DNA from: CAZHHH01 sp052400685
GTDB lineage: Bacteria > Bacteroidota > Bacteroidia > Bacteroidales > Marinilabiliaceae
DNA length: 64,000 bases
Strand: one strand, 5' to 3'
Assembly (NCBI GenBank): GCA_052400685.1
Contig: JBQTGJ010000006.1
Shown: one piece after another, positions 1-9,434 of the stretch
Numbering within the stretch: the stretch's first letter is position 1
Layout of the letters: each line of letters begins with the position of its first letter
The notes under the pieces: model-generated
What the model was told of the DNA's origin: nothing
What the model saw: only the letters and a program-made list of their open reading frames with translations
The model's database searches: none
Translations under genes and position numbers: made by a program

Positions 1-3000
1 GCCGTAAAATTAATAGGCTCACCTTCGGTAACATTAAGAGAACTCGCGGTTAACTCCACAATTGGTTTAGGATGCACAGAAACTATCAATGTATCTGAAG
101 GCAGTGATTCACAAGTACTGGCATCAGTCACTGTCGCATAAATTTCGTCGGTTGATGAGAGTGATGAATAGGTAAAAGTATTTGAGGTTCCTGATTGAAC
201 CGACACTCCATTTAAATAAAATGCATAGTTGGTACCTCCACTGGCGGTAAAAGTAACAGGGTTATCCTCACAAATCTCAGTTTCAGAAGCTGTGAGTGAG
301 GCTACCGGAAGTGGCACCGCCGTAAGTTTGACCGGATCTGACGTATCGGTACAGCCATAGGCGTCAGTGACAGTAACATAATAAGAATAGGTAGCCGTAA
401 GACTATTAACATCGATACTCAATTCATTATTGGCATCCGGTCCTTGCAACGACGCATCAGATGCGTCAAAGAATTCATACGAATCGCCACCTGATGCTTT
501 TAAGATAGCTGTTGAGCCCAAACAAACATTGGTATCATCAACCTCTAATTTAGCAACTGGTTCATTGATAGTAACGACCACAGTATCACTATTGGAGCAC
601 CCATTCGTCCCGGTCCCGACTACAACAATCTCCTGACCATCGGTTAAAGAACTGGAAATATAGGTATTAGGCGTTGTTGCAGTTACACCTGTACCGTCCA
701 CAAAAAACTGATAAACATCGCCACCTGACGCCGTAAAAGTAATTGCATCTCCGAGACAAGCAGTATCATCACTTTTATCACTACTTAACGTAATAACAGG
801 CAAATCCTTAATCTGTAAGGTGACACTATTATTAGCTGTGGATGAACAGCCTCCTAAAGTGGCTTCTGCACTAACAACATCATTATTATTAAAGGAACTA
901 CTGCTGTATGTGTTGGCGGCTCCGGAGTGAATTTCCACGCCATTTACATAAAAAATATAACTATCATATCCGGTTGGCGCTGAAACTTTAATGGATGTTC
1001 CGGCACATACATCATTAACATCGGCTGTAATAGAAAAATCAGGTTTTTCGTTGACAGTGATGGTAAGTGATTCACTGTCTTCGCAGCCATTTACATCAAC
1101 AATTTTAACTGATACAGACTGGCCATCAGTCAGAACTGAAGAGCTATAAGTGTTAGTAGTCGAAGGTGCCTGAACGGAGGTACCTTCAACAAAAAACTCA
1201 TAAGTTCCCGTTCCTGCCCCTCCGGCAGTGAAAGTAATCGATTCACCCTCACAAATTTCTGTAGACGTGGCAGATAATGTTGCTGTAGCCTCATTAACAA
1301 CTAAAACAAAATTATCAACACCACTAATACAACCGTTGTCATCGGTTACAGTTACTTCATACGTACCAGCGTCAGAGGCTTTAGCTCCGATAATTGAAAC
1401 CGATGCACCTGTAACGGATGATAAAACAGTACCGTCCTTGGTCCATGTGTAATTAACATAATTACCACTTCCTCCACCCGGTGTAGCCGTAATAGTATAA
1501 TCTTCGCCAAGGCAAATGGCATCGTTGGCAGGTAACGAAACTGTTGGATTGCTATTAACCGTTACAGAAGCGGTACCCGTAGGAACCGCCGAACAACCAT
1601 TGGCATCGGTAACAGATAATAACGTATAAGTCACATCGGCCGTGGGAATAATACTCGTGGTAAAAACGGATGTGGCAATATTGGTTTCGGTTACGTCATT
1701 AACCCCATCGTTATAGGTTACCGACCAGGGTGCAACACCCGTGGTTAAAGAGATGGAAAGTGTCGTTGACTCGCCGGAACAAATCTCTGTATCGCTAAAA
1801 GAGATAGCAGCAACAGGTAATGGATAGACCGTCATGGTAATAGATTCCGCATCAGCACAACCACTGCCATCCACAATATTAACAGACACCACCTGACCAT
1901 CGGTCAACGCGGCTGATGTATATGTAGCGGTTGCTGACGGCCCCTGAACAGAAGTACCATCCACAAAAAATTCATAGGTCCCTGTGCCGGCACCACCAGC
2001 AGTAAAAGTTACCGATGTGCCTGCGCAAATTTGATCGCCGGGATTTGCTGACAGAGTAGCAGTGGCTTCATTAACGGTTAAAGTATGACTTTTGGAGGTG
2101 CTCATACAGCCCTTATCGTCTACAGCAACAACAGTATATGTCCCGGCATGCGAAAGTGCCGCATTGGTTTGCGAATAAACACTACCTGAAAAAGTCAGTG
2201 CTGCTCCATCCTGCTCCCAGTTATAACTATATGGTGCAGTAGCTCCCGAAGCTGAAGCAGAAATAGAAAAAGGTTCTCCCAAACAAACCTCACTGTCACC
2301 GGTTAAATCGGCCAGTACCGGAATCGGGTTAACAACTAAATTTACAGTTGTTGCAGGCGTAATGTTACAACCTCCTGCATCAGTAACCGAAACCAGTGTG
2401 TAAGTAGTTGTTGCAGATGGATTAACCGAAATTGAATGCGTGGAAGAAGAAATACTGGAAACCGTAATATCGCCTGAACCATCATTATAGATCAACGACC
2501 AGGGTGCCTGCCCGGTGGTCAGGGAAAAATTCAAAGAAGTACTTTCTCCTGTACAAATCTCTGTATCGTCCAAAGTCATGGAAACGACAGGATTCGGATA
2601 AACATCAAAATTCAAAGAAGCTTCATCGGTACATCCATTGGCATTGCTGGTAACCACTCGTAAAGTATGCGCCCCGGCATCAGCTGCTACAGGCGTATAT
2701 GAATAAGTTGCGATAGCAGATGGTCCCTGAACACTGGTCCCATCCAGAAAAAACTGATAAGAAGTAGCACCTGTTGTTCCGGTAGCATCGTACGAGGCTG
2801 TTGAGCCAAGACAAACATCAGCATCGCCTGTCAAATCTGCTACAGGATTGGCCAGAACAGTAACAGCATAGGTTTCAACGGGACTGACACATCCTCCACT
2901 GGTGGCAGAAACGGCAACAGTATAACTACCGGCAGATAGTATAAGCGAAAGTTCATCAGAAGTTTCAGGAAGGGTCACCCCATCCAAAGTCCAGTTATAG

Positions 3001-4349
3001 GTATATGTTCCACTTCCTCCCGAAGCGGTGGTGGAAAAAGTTAACGTATTACCTTCACACAAAATCCCCGATAAAGCAACAGGCGTAATCACAGGCACCT
3101 CATTAACCGTCAAATTAGTTGCCACCTCCGCACTCGAACAACTATTATCATCGCTAACAACAATACTGTATTCCACACCATTGTCTGAGAGCGAAACCGG
3201 ATCAATCAGTATGGTTGAGTTAGTTTCTGCGGGCAGGGCACTTCCCTCTTCGTACCATTGGTAAGAATAGGGCGTCTGACCACCTGTAACATTGGCGGTC
3301 AAAATCGCTGCGTCGCCTTCACAAAACGGACCCGGATTGGTAATACTCACTTCGGGTGCTACATTCACAACGACGTCAACAGTGGCTGTATTCTCACAAC
3401 CATTGCTATCCTGAACCAATAACGAATAAGTTCCCTCATGGGTGGTTTTCAGCACATTGATCAAATCCTGATCCTGCCCCGACAGCGATCCTGTTATGCC
3501 AGGTCCGGTCCAGGTATACGATACCAAGCCGTCAGGATTTCCTCTCAACGACAAAGTCTCCCCTTCACAAAGCGGAGAAACAGGATCTATAGATGGTGTC
3601 GGCAAATCAAAAACAGCGACTTCAACTTCGCCACTCATCAGTTCAGTACATACAGAACTGTTTCTGTAAGCCACAACCGTATATATACCGGACTGATCAA
3701 CAATAAACGAGACAGAACTACCTGAACCCGATCTTTTGATGGGCAGGACAGAAACCCCATCTTTAAACAAATCGTAAGAAACGCCCACTTCAGAGCCATC
3801 AAGAACCAGCACCACCGACTCATCGCAGGCTTCGATATAATCTGTGCCATCACTGGCAGCAAAATTATAAACAGAAGGACTTTCTGAGAGTAGCGTATAG
3901 TCAAAATTGGTATCCCCTGTATGCCCCATACCAGTCCAAAAACGGTATGAAAAAATAACATAACTATTATAGTAAGCCTCAGAAACCCATTCAGGATGAA
4001 AACGAATACCATTTTCCGGTTCTGTACCTATATCTTCGATCCACTCAGAATGCATCTCCTGATTACCAACTCCATCCAACACATACACTTCCCAATCAAT
4101 ACGCACTGCTGAGGATGGAATAATAGAAGGATCCAAATAAATATCAACAGCAGCGCCATTGGTACAAACCTCATCGGGCACACTGGATATTACAGCGACC
4201 CCACCTTCGAGATGCAATCCTTTAAGCTCTGGAGGTAGTTGCTTTTGTGGTTTTGTAATCACTTCTCTCTCCTGTGCCCACATGCCTGACGTAGTCAGAA
4301 ATGAAACTAACAGAAAAAAGAATAATTGTCGTAAATATTTATAAATCAT
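1..4349 (-). CDS. Giant secreted Ig-like/SprB-type modular surface protein, 3' end outside window
   Basis: The frame opens at ATG 4349 (an in-frame TAG lies two codons upstream) and stays open to the left edge, giving at least 1449 codons. Residues 1-25 form a signal peptide (hydrophobic LFFFLLVSFL, cleavage near WAQ). A unique N-terminal region of about 230 residues follows. Then come about 14 modules of 70-90 residues, each opening with a Cys-x-Gly motif (LCEGETL, ICTGES, ICLGED, VCLGST) and usually closing with a second Cys in NGC or GGC; this suggests one disulfide per Ig-like beta-sandwich. Three module types recur in order with a period near 260 residues (about 777 nt). Such proteins in Bacteroidota are usually adhesins or gliding-related proteins exported by type IX secretion; the C-terminal sorting domain would lie outside the window. 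The family is inferred from architecture. Confidence 0.85.
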   Translation of the reverse strand, partial: MIYKYLRQLFFFLLVSFLTTSGMWAQEREVITKPQKQLPPELKGLHLEGGVAVISSVPDEVCTNGAAVDIYLDPSIIPSSAVRIDWEVYVLDGVGNQEMHSEWIEDIGTEPENGIRFHPEWVSEAYYNSYVIFSYRFWTGMGHTGDTNFDYTLLSESPSVYNFAASDGTDYIEACDESVVLVLDGSEVGVSYDLFKDGVSVLPIKRSGSGSSVSFIVDQSGIYTVVAYRNSSVCTELMSGEVEVAVFDLPTPSIDPVSPLCEGETLSLRGNPDGLVSYTWTGPGITGSLSGQDQDLINVLKTTHEGTYSLLVQDSNGCENTATVDVVVNVAPEVSITNPGPFCEGDAAILTANVTGGQTPYSYQWYEEGSALPAETNSTILIDPVSLSDNGVEYSIVVSDDNSCSSAEVATNLTVNEVPVITPVALSGILCEGNTLTFSTTASGGSGTYTYNWTLDGVTLPETSDELSLILSAGSYTVAVSATSGGCVSPVETYAVTVLANPVADLTGDADVCLGSTASYDATGTTGATSYQFFLDGTSVQGPSAIATYSYTPVAADAGAHTLRVVTSNANGCTDEASLNFDVYPNPVVSMTLDDTEICTGESTSLNFSLTTGQAPWSLIYNDGSGDITVSSISSSTHSISVNPSATTTYTLVSVTDAGGCNITPATTVNLVVNPIPVLADLTGDSEVCLGEPFSISASASGATAPYSYNWEQDGAALTFSGSVYSQTNAALSHAGTYTVVAVDDKGCMSTSKSHTLTVNEATATLSANPGDQICAGTSVTFTAGGAGTGTYEFFVDGTSVQGPSATATYTSAALTDGQVVSVNIVDGSGCADAESITMTVYPLPVAAISFSDTEICSGESTTLSISLTTGVAPWSVTYNDGVNDVTETNIATSVFTTSIIPTADVTYTLLSVTDANGCSAVPTGTASVTVNSNPTVSLPANDAICLGEDYTITATPGGGSGNYVNYTWTKDGTVLSSVTGASVSIIGAKASDAGTYEVTVTDDNGCISGVDNFVLVVNEATATLSATSTEICEGESITFTAGGAGTGTYEFFVEGTSVQAPSTTNTYSSSVLTDGQSVSVKIVDVNGCEDSESLTITVNEKPDFSITADVNDVCAGTSIKVSAPTGYDSYIFYVNGVEIHSGAANTYSSSSFNNNDVVSAEATLGGCSSTANNSVTLQIKDLPVITLSSDKSDDTACLGDAITFTASGGDVYQFFVDGTGVTATTPNTYISSSLTDGQEIVVVGTGTNGCSNSDTVVVTINEPVAKLEVDDTNVCLGSTAILKASGGDSYEFFDASDASLQGPDANNELSIDVNSLTATYSYYVTVTDAYGCTDTSDPVKLTAVPLPVASLTASETEICEDNPVTFTASGGTNYAFYLNGVSVQSGTSNTFTYSSLSSTDEIYATVTDASTCESLPSDTLIVSVHPKPIVELTASSLNVTEGEPINFT

Positions 4350-4365
4350 ATCCTATGAATTAGGG

Positions 4366-4379
4366 TAAGACATGTCTTA
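4366..4379. promoter_or_regulatory. 14-bp perfect palindrome upstream of the giant surface-protein gene
   Basis: TAAGACATGTCTTA is a perfect palindrome 17 bp upstream of the ATG at 4349. It could be a dimer-binding operator or a structure in the mRNA leader. The rest of the 4350-4978 gap is AT-rich and holds a second inverted repeat, a terminator and no gene that I can support. Confidence 0.35.
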
Positions 4380-4520
4380 TCATTAATACTATTCATTTGC
4401 TTTAAAACTTGCTAATATTAGTATATGAAATACCACATCATTTTTTCATCCTGATTATTAAAGAGCATTCAAAACCTTATAATATCACACACAAAAATAA
4501 ATTAATTCCCCTATTTACGA

Positions 4521-4539
4521 TCATTTTCAATGAAAATGA
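4521..4539. repeat. 19-bp inverted repeat (9-bp arms, 1-bp centre)
   Basis: TCATTTTCA and TGAAAATGA flank a single A. The arms match perfectly. It lies about 170 bp upstream of the giant surface-protein gene. It could be an operator; chance is possible in such AT-rich sequence. Confidence 0.3.
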
Positions 4540-4903
4540 CAATGAAAAGGAATTCATTTAAGGTTCAAAAACTTACAAATAAATCTGATAAAACAATTCA
4601 CGGGTTGACCCAACCACCAAAGAACAACTTCACGAACCCTTCCTATTAATTGACTATCAGAATAAAAACACAACACAACTATTTTGCATTGAATATTTTG
4701 TTTCTAAAACAGAATTAATAGTAATCTATTTTAGACTGATTATAAATTTCAAACATTTTTACGCGCAGATGTCTGAAATTGTTACAAAGCCGCATTAATT
4801 AATCTATTGAGGCATATGTGTCATCTGAAGACGACGATAACATTAAATCCTCAATCAGATCAACAAGATTCACAAAAACAGTAGTTTAACCCTATATCGA
4901 CAA

Positions 4904-4936
4904 GAAAAAACCTGCTTCCATTCGCAGGAAACAGGC
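4904..4936 (-). terminator. Rho-independent terminator of the DUF2027-Smr gene
   Basis: Read on the minus strand, CCTGTTTCC and GGAAGCAGG form a stem with one mismatch around a short TGCGAAT loop, followed directly by a T run. It lies 43 bp past the stop codon of the gene ending at 4979. Confidence 0.65.
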
Positions 4937-4978
4937 CGAAAAATAATAAAAAAGTTCTTAAGTTAAAGACAAACTACA

Positions 4979-6046
4979 TCATTTAATGATGACCATGGTA
5001 GCACCATAGCCATATTCCTTAAAAGAAGCATCCTGAAAATCTACTTTTTTGTATTTACGTTCCAACTGTTTTCTCAACTCATTTTTCAAAACGCCATTTC
5101 CGACACCGTGAATAAAAACGACCCTGCGTCCCCTATTGTGCAGGTTGGCCTCCATAACAGCGTTAAATTTATCCAATTGAATTTGAAGAATTTCTCCGTT
5201 ACTTAACCCGGCCACACTATCAATCAGCTCATTAATATGAAGATCAACCTCTAGTAATTCAGGTGTTGACTGTCGCTTTACCGACTGACGTGGTATCTCT
5301 TTGGTTTCTTTCTCACGGATAATAGCAAGCGTTTCCTTATCGGTCAGCTTCTCCAATTGCGACTCCAGTTCGTTCTTTATTATTGACATTAAAACGGCCG
5401 GTTGATAGAAAAAATCATTACCGGCGAAACTGTTCTGTTTAAAAAATTTCTTAGCCTTAATATGAACATTAGACGAAACGGGTGCTAAAGCAGGGAAAGG
5501 CTTTCCTTTTTTAAATAAGAGCAACTGAAAATTCCACGTGGCTTCCAGATCCTTAAGTTTCATCTCGCCAAGCTGTAACTTGGTATTAGGTTGAATTGTT
5601 CCCTGATGAAGTGCATACATCATCCCATCATCTCCCAGTTGGGTGATAAGATAAACACAGTAATAATTAGAATCATTTATAATGTGCACAAACAGTTGGT
5701 CGTCCTGATCGTTTGAAACCCCTCCTTTAGTGAATGCCAAATAAAAGCGTGGATTGAAGTCATCGTGTTCTTCTTCCAGCTCTTCATGATAGGCTTCTTT
5801 CTCTGACACCGGCACATTCACGCTTTCAGGTTCTTTTTTGACTTCGGCATTATTTACCCGCGTTGTATCTGCATCGGAAGCTTTTTCAACCACCACAACT
5901 TCGGATGCCGGCACCGGCACTTCAAAATCATCTTCATCTTCAACAAATACCAAATTACCTTCAAGACGGGTCACTATACCACCTCCCACTTCATTCAGAA
6001 ACCTGACACGATCACCGCGTTCTACTTTTCCACTCATAACATTCAA
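4979..6046 (-). CDS. DUF2027 and Smr domain protein
   Basis: A protein of 355 residues. The N-terminal 60 residues form an SH3-like barrel (GDRVRFLNEVGGGIVTRLEG). An acidic linker and a beta-rich DUF2027 region (about 100-230) follow. The C-terminal Smr domain starts at VDLHINEL (about 268) and carries HGVGNGVLKNEL, the DLH and HGxG signature of MutS2-type endonuclease domains. Smr domains bind or nick nucleic acids; MutS2/SmrB homologues act on branched DNA or on mRNA at collided ribosomes. The role of this stand-alone Bacteroidota form is not established. Met4 is an equally good start. It is divergent from queA and has its own terminator. Confidence 0.85.
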   Translation of the reverse strand: MNVMSGKVERGDRVRFLNEVGGGIVTRLEGNLVFVEDEDDFEVPVPASEVVVVEKASDADTTRVNNAEVKKEPESVNVPVSEKEAYHEELEEEHDDFNPRFYLAFTKGGVSNDQDDQLFVHIINDSNYYCVYLITQLGDDGMMYALHQGTIQPNTKLQLGEMKLKDLEATWNFQLLLFKKGKPFPALAPVSSNVHIKAKKFFKQNSFAGNDFFYQPAVLMSIIKNELESQLEKLTDKETLAIIREKETKEIPRQSVKRQSTPELLEVDLHINELIDSVAGLSNGEILQIQLDKFNAVMEANLHNRGRRVVFIHGVGNGVLKNELRKQLERKYKKVDFQDASFKEYGYGATMVIIK

Positions 6047-6064
6047 TTTTGAAACAAAGTTAAC

Positions 6065-6072
6065 TATTTTTG
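6065..6072 (+). promoter_or_regulatory. Predicted -7 box of queA (TATTTTTG)
   Basis: TATTTTTG matches the Bacteroidota sigma-ABfr -7 consensus TAnnTTTG and lies about 100 bp upstream of the queA ATG. No convincing -33 TTTG was found at the standard spacing. Confidence 0.35.
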
Positions 6073-6170
6073 CGGGGTTTTATATTAAAGCAGAAAAAGC
6101 ATAATTTGGAGCCCCAAAAATAAACTGGCGCCCAAAGACTGCACGTAAAAAAGGAATTAAACATAAACCA

Positions 6171-7394
6171 ATGAAGATACCATCCATCCAAATATCAGAA
6201 TACGATTACCCCCTACCATCCGACAGAATTGCCAAATACCCCTTATCCAACCGGGATGAATCAAAACTACTAACCATTACCAATGGAACCATCACTGATT
6301 ATAGCTTTAAACACTTGCCTGAATTATTAACGGCCAACACACTTCTTGTCTTTAACAACACAAAAGTGATAAAAGCCCGCTTACAATTCAAAAAACCAAC
6401 AGGTGCTTCTATCGAGATCTTTTGTCTGGAGCCGCATAACCCAGCTGATGCAGCCCTGGCATTTCAGCAAACGCAACAGGTGGAATGGCATTGCATGGTG
6501 GGTAACTTAAAAAAATGGAAAGAAGGAGTTATCAGCACAGAAGCTATCACCGCCAATGGCATTATCAAAATCGAGGCTACATTGGTGCAACGTGAGTCAG
6601 ATGGTGCCATAATACGTTTTAACTGGGACAACCCGACAACGACCTTCGCCGACCTGTTAGAAGCGATGGGACAAACACCCATCCCGCCCTATCTGGAGCG
6701 AGAAGCCGAAGCCATTGACAGCGTACGGTACCAAACCGTTTATTCAAAATACGATGGTTCGGTGGCAGCCCCTACTGCAGGTTTACACTTTTCGGAAACG
6801 GTTCTGGACCAATTAACACGAAAAGGCATACAAAAAGCGGAGTTAACACTTCACGTTGGTGCCGGAACTTTTAAGCCGGTAAAAAGTGAAAACATTACCC
6901 AACATGAAATGCACACCGAACACTTTGTTGTCACACGAAACACACTGGAACAACTCATTAACCATGATGGCCCCATTATAGCCGTTGGCACCACCTCCGT
7001 CAGAACCCTGGAAAGCCTTTACATTGCAGGAGTAAAATGCGCCAAAGGAAAACCGTTTGATCTTGTGTCGCAGTGGGATGGATTCAATGAAACATCTGCT
7101 CTTCCCTTAAAAGAATCACTACAAACGATCCTTGATTACCTGATAAAAAAACACTTAGATAACTTCAAGGCTGCCACAACCATTATGATTGCGCCTGGTT
7201 ATAAATTTAAAGTCATTGACGGACTCATCACCAATTTTCATCAACCCAAAAGCACGCTATTGTTACTTATAGCGGCACTAATCGGTGAAAACTGGAAAAA
7301 AGTCTATGACCATGCTCTAAGCCACAACTTTCGGTTCTTAAGCTATGGTGATAGCTCATTACTGATGAAACATCAGGATTTTTCGCTACGCTGA
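6171..7394 (+). CDS. queA: tRNA preQ1(34) S-adenosylmethionine ribosyltransferase-isomerase QueA
   Basis: The enzyme transfers and isomerises the ribosyl group of S-adenosylmethionine onto preQ1 at the tRNA wobble position, making epoxyqueuosine in queuosine synthesis. Family signatures are visible: YDYPLPSDRIAKYPL at the N terminus, LLVFNNTKVIKARL, SVAAPTAGLHFSE, LTLHVGAGTFKPV, HTEHF, and ITNFHQPKSTLLLL near the C terminus. At 407 residues it exceeds the roughly 350 typical of Proteobacteria but fits the longer Bacteroidota form. The last 22 bp overlap the convergent BFD-like gene. Confidence 0.95.
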   Translation: MKIPSIQISEYDYPLPSDRIAKYPLSNRDESKLLTITNGTITDYSFKHLPELLTANTLLVFNNTKVIKARLQFKKPTGASIEIFCLEPHNPADAALAFQQTQQVEWHCMVGNLKKWKEGVISTEAITANGIIKIEATLVQRESDGAIIRFNWDNPTTTFADLLEAMGQTPIPPYLEREAEAIDSVRYQTVYSKYDGSVAAPTAGLHFSETVLDQLTRKGIQKAELTLHVGAGTFKPVKSENITQHEMHTEHFVVTRNTLEQLINHDGPIIAVGTTSVRTLESLYIAGVKCAKGKPFDLVSQWDGFNETSALPLKESLQTILDYLIKKHLDNFKAATTIMIAPGYKFKVIDGLITNFHQPKSTLLLLIAALIGENWKKVYDHALSHNFRFLSYGDSSLLMKHQDFSLR

Positions 7395-7576
7395 CGTTTT
7401 AACTCTTCTTCAAGAATTTCTTCAATATCGGCCGTGCAATTACCACAAATGGTGGCTGCATCGGTTTCGTCCTGTATTTGTTCAAAAGTGGTCAATTTCT
7501 TTTCACGAATGGCTTTTAAAATATCAGCCTTGGTTAATTGCATGTGATGACACACAAATTCATTATTTTCAAACAT
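7373..7576 (-). CDS. BFD-like [2Fe-2S]-binding domain protein
   Basis: A 67-residue protein resembling bacterioferritin-associated ferredoxin: a Cys near the N terminus, the helix KADILKAIREKKLTTFEQIQ, then TICGNC with CxxC. In BFD four Cys (CxC and CxxC) bind [2Fe-2S]. Here the first pair is VCHH, so one Cys seems replaced by His; ligation might be Cys3His or altered. The 3' end overlaps the end of queA by 22 bp on the opposite strand. A start at Met12 (MQLTKAD) would delete the first Cys, so the upstream ATG is preferred. No ferritin gene is nearby. Confidence 0.65.
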   Translation of the reverse strand: MFENNEFVCHHMQLTKADILKAIREKKLTTFEQIQDETDAATICGNCTADIEEILEEELKRQRSEKS

Positions 7577-7605
7577 AGACTAAGCAACTTTTTAACTGTT
7601 AAAAA

Positions 7606-7743
7606 ATGAAAGATAACTATTTTGTCAAATATTCGGAAGCACACCACCCCATTTTTTTTACAACAATTGGTTGTCGGGAAGTGGCGTCAGCCAACCCCGT
7701 AATGGCAATCGAACTCCGTAAAATGCTAAAAGACCTTAAATAG
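7606..7743 (+). CDS. Possible 45-residue small protein
   Basis: An ATG-to-TAG frame of 46 codons starts 29 bp from the divergent BFD-like gene. The protein begins MKDNYFVKYSEAHHPIFF and ends with a helix-like segment (VMAIELRKMLKDL). There is no recognisable domain and no strong ribosome-binding site. It lies in a 480-bp gap that otherwise holds only a palindromic repeat copy. It may be a real short gene, a remnant, or chance. Confidence 0.25.
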   Translation: MKDNYFVKYSEAHHPIFFTTIGCREVASANPVMAIELRKMLKDLK

Positions 7744-7888
7744 CGAACCCCGCTTTAAAATAAGCCCTATTTTTACAATTTATAAAGTCACAAAAAGACG
7801 CCATTTTTTTACCGTCAAGCACGTCCTCAAAATAATACGTTCTAAAATTTAAAACTAGAACTTTATTGCAAGGACTATTTAGGGCATG

Positions 7889-8005
7889 CCCATAAAATCA
7901 AAACTTAAGCTATAACCTTCAAATTCAAGACTTGTGAAGCTTGAAAAATGCAAATTTACTAATATAAATAACCATTTTGAAAGCGAACACAATGCAATAG
8001 TTGAA
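7889..8005 (-). repeat. Palindromic intergenic element, copy 1 (reverse, degenerate)
   Basis: This copy runs in reverse orientation to most others. The arm TTCAAATTCAAGACTTGTGAAG is followed by a stem, CTTGAAAAATG at 7940-7950 against CCATTTTGAAAG at 7972-7983, with mismatches. The inner TTTA/TAAA hairpin lies between. The other arm ends in GCAATAGTTGA. It runs into the nominal TTG start at 8001, which argues for the downstream ATG as the true MATE start. Confidence 0.55.
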
Positions 8006-8057
8006 CATTACAGATAAACCCAAATTTAAACCATTCAAAAACAGTTATGTTTATTAT

Positions 8058-9407
8058 ATGATTGAAAAAGCAACACCCACTGATTTAGGCACAAAAAATG
8101 TTTGGAAGCTACTGCTTCAATATGCCATTCCTTCAGTCATTGCCATGACGGCCTCATCTCTATACAACATCACCGACAGTATTTTTATCGGTCAGGGTGT
8201 GGGCGCCATTGCCATCTCCGGATTGGCCATCACTTTTCCTTTGATGAATCTGGGCGCAGCATTTGGAGCCATGATAGGTGTAGGTGCTTCCACACTAATG
8301 TCGTTGCGACTGGGACAAAAAGACTACGAATCGGCCAACAGTATTTTGGGAAACGTATTTGTATTAAACTTAATACTTGGCATTGTTTATACAGTGGTGA
8401 TTCTTTCATTTATGGATCCAATCCTCTATTTCTTCGGTGCCAGCAACGATTCTTTACCCTACGCCCACGATTATATGGTAGTGGTATCGTTAGGAAATAT
8501 TGTCACCCACATGTATCTGGGTTTAAACGCCCTGCTGCGAGCCACTGGCAAGCCTCTTGTTTCAATGTATACCACCATTTCATCAGTAATCATCAATATC
8601 ATTCTCACCCCGCTGTTTATTTATGTCTTTGAATGGGGTATTAAAGGCGCAGCATTGGCCACAGTAATAGCTCAGACAAGCATGCTGGTCTGGCAAATCA
8701 AAATTTTCAGCAATAAAAGCGAATTTATACATCTGCACAAAGAAACATTCCGGTTGAAATGGAAAATCGTGAAAGACTCACTGTCCATAGGCCTATCTCC
8801 CTTTTTGATGAATGCGACTGCCAGCGTAATAGTAATCGTTATCAATCAAAGTTTATCGCGACATGGAGGCGATTTGGCCATTGGGGCTTATGGCATAATC
8901 AACCGCATGGCCATTCTTTTTCCGATGATAGTTCTGGGGCTGAATCAGGGCATGCAGCCTATCGTCGGCTATAACTACGGTGCCCGAAATCATGATCGTG
9001 TTAAAGAAGTACTAAAATACACCCTAATGCTGGCCACCGGCATTATGACATTAGGCTTTTTAATGGGCGTTTTCTTCCCTGAAGCCGTAGCCTCATTATT
9101 TACCAAAGACGCAGAACTGATAAAAGCTGCATCCTCTGGTTTAAAAATTGTTCTAACCTTCTTTCCTTTGCTGGGAATTCAGATGGTAACAGCCAACTAC
9201 TTTCAAAGCATCGGGAAAGCAGACAAAGCCATCTTCCTTTCATTGACCCGACAGGTTCTGTTTTTACTGCCGCTGCTGCTTTTCCTGCCCTCAATATATG
9301 GCGTTTTGGGCGTATGGTACAGTCTGCGTACCGCCGACGTTTTATCAAGTATTGTTGCCTCGGCCTTTTTAATAAGACAATACCAAAAATCCAATCAAAA
9401 AGCATAA
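8058..9407 (+). CDS. MATE family multidrug/solute efflux protein
   Basis: About 449 residues from ATG 8058 (MIEKATPTDLGTKNVWKLL), with about 12 membrane segments in two MatE repeats. Typical features are PSVIAMTASSLYNITDSIFIGQG in TM1, LGLNALLRATGKP and LNQGMQPIVGYNYGARNHDRVKEV in the second half. MATE proteins export cationic drugs or metabolites by Na+ or H+ antiport at the inner membrane. An in-frame TTG at 8001 would add 19 residues, but it falls in a repeat element, so the ATG is chosen. The next gene follows 27 bp downstream, probably in the same transcript. Confidence 0.9.
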   Translation: MIEKATPTDLGTKNVWKLLLQYAIPSVIAMTASSLYNITDSIFIGQGVGAIAISGLAITFPLMNLGAAFGAMIGVGASTLMSLRLGQKDYESANSILGNVFVLNLILGIVYTVVILSFMDPILYFFGASNDSLPYAHDYMVVVSLGNIVTHMYLGLNALLRATGKPLVSMYTTISSVIINIILTPLFIYVFEWGIKGAALATVIAQTSMLVWQIKIFSNKSEFIHLHKETFRLKWKIVKDSLSIGLSPFLMNATASVIVIVINQSLSRHGGDLAIGAYGIINRMAILFPMIVLGLNQGMQPIVGYNYGARNHDRVKEVLKYTLMLATGIMTLGFLMGVFFPEAVASLFTKDAELIKAASSGLKIVLTFFPLLGIQMVTANYFQSIGKADKAIFLSLTRQVLFLLPLLLFLPSIYGVLGVWYSLRTADVLSSIVASAFLIRQYQKSNQKA

Positions 9408-9434
9408 ATTAACGAACTCCAAAACCTGATATAT

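Noticed and set aside
8001..8057. TTG start for the MATE gene
   Set aside because: The extra 19 residues are partly repeat-derived; ATG 8058 fits the family better.
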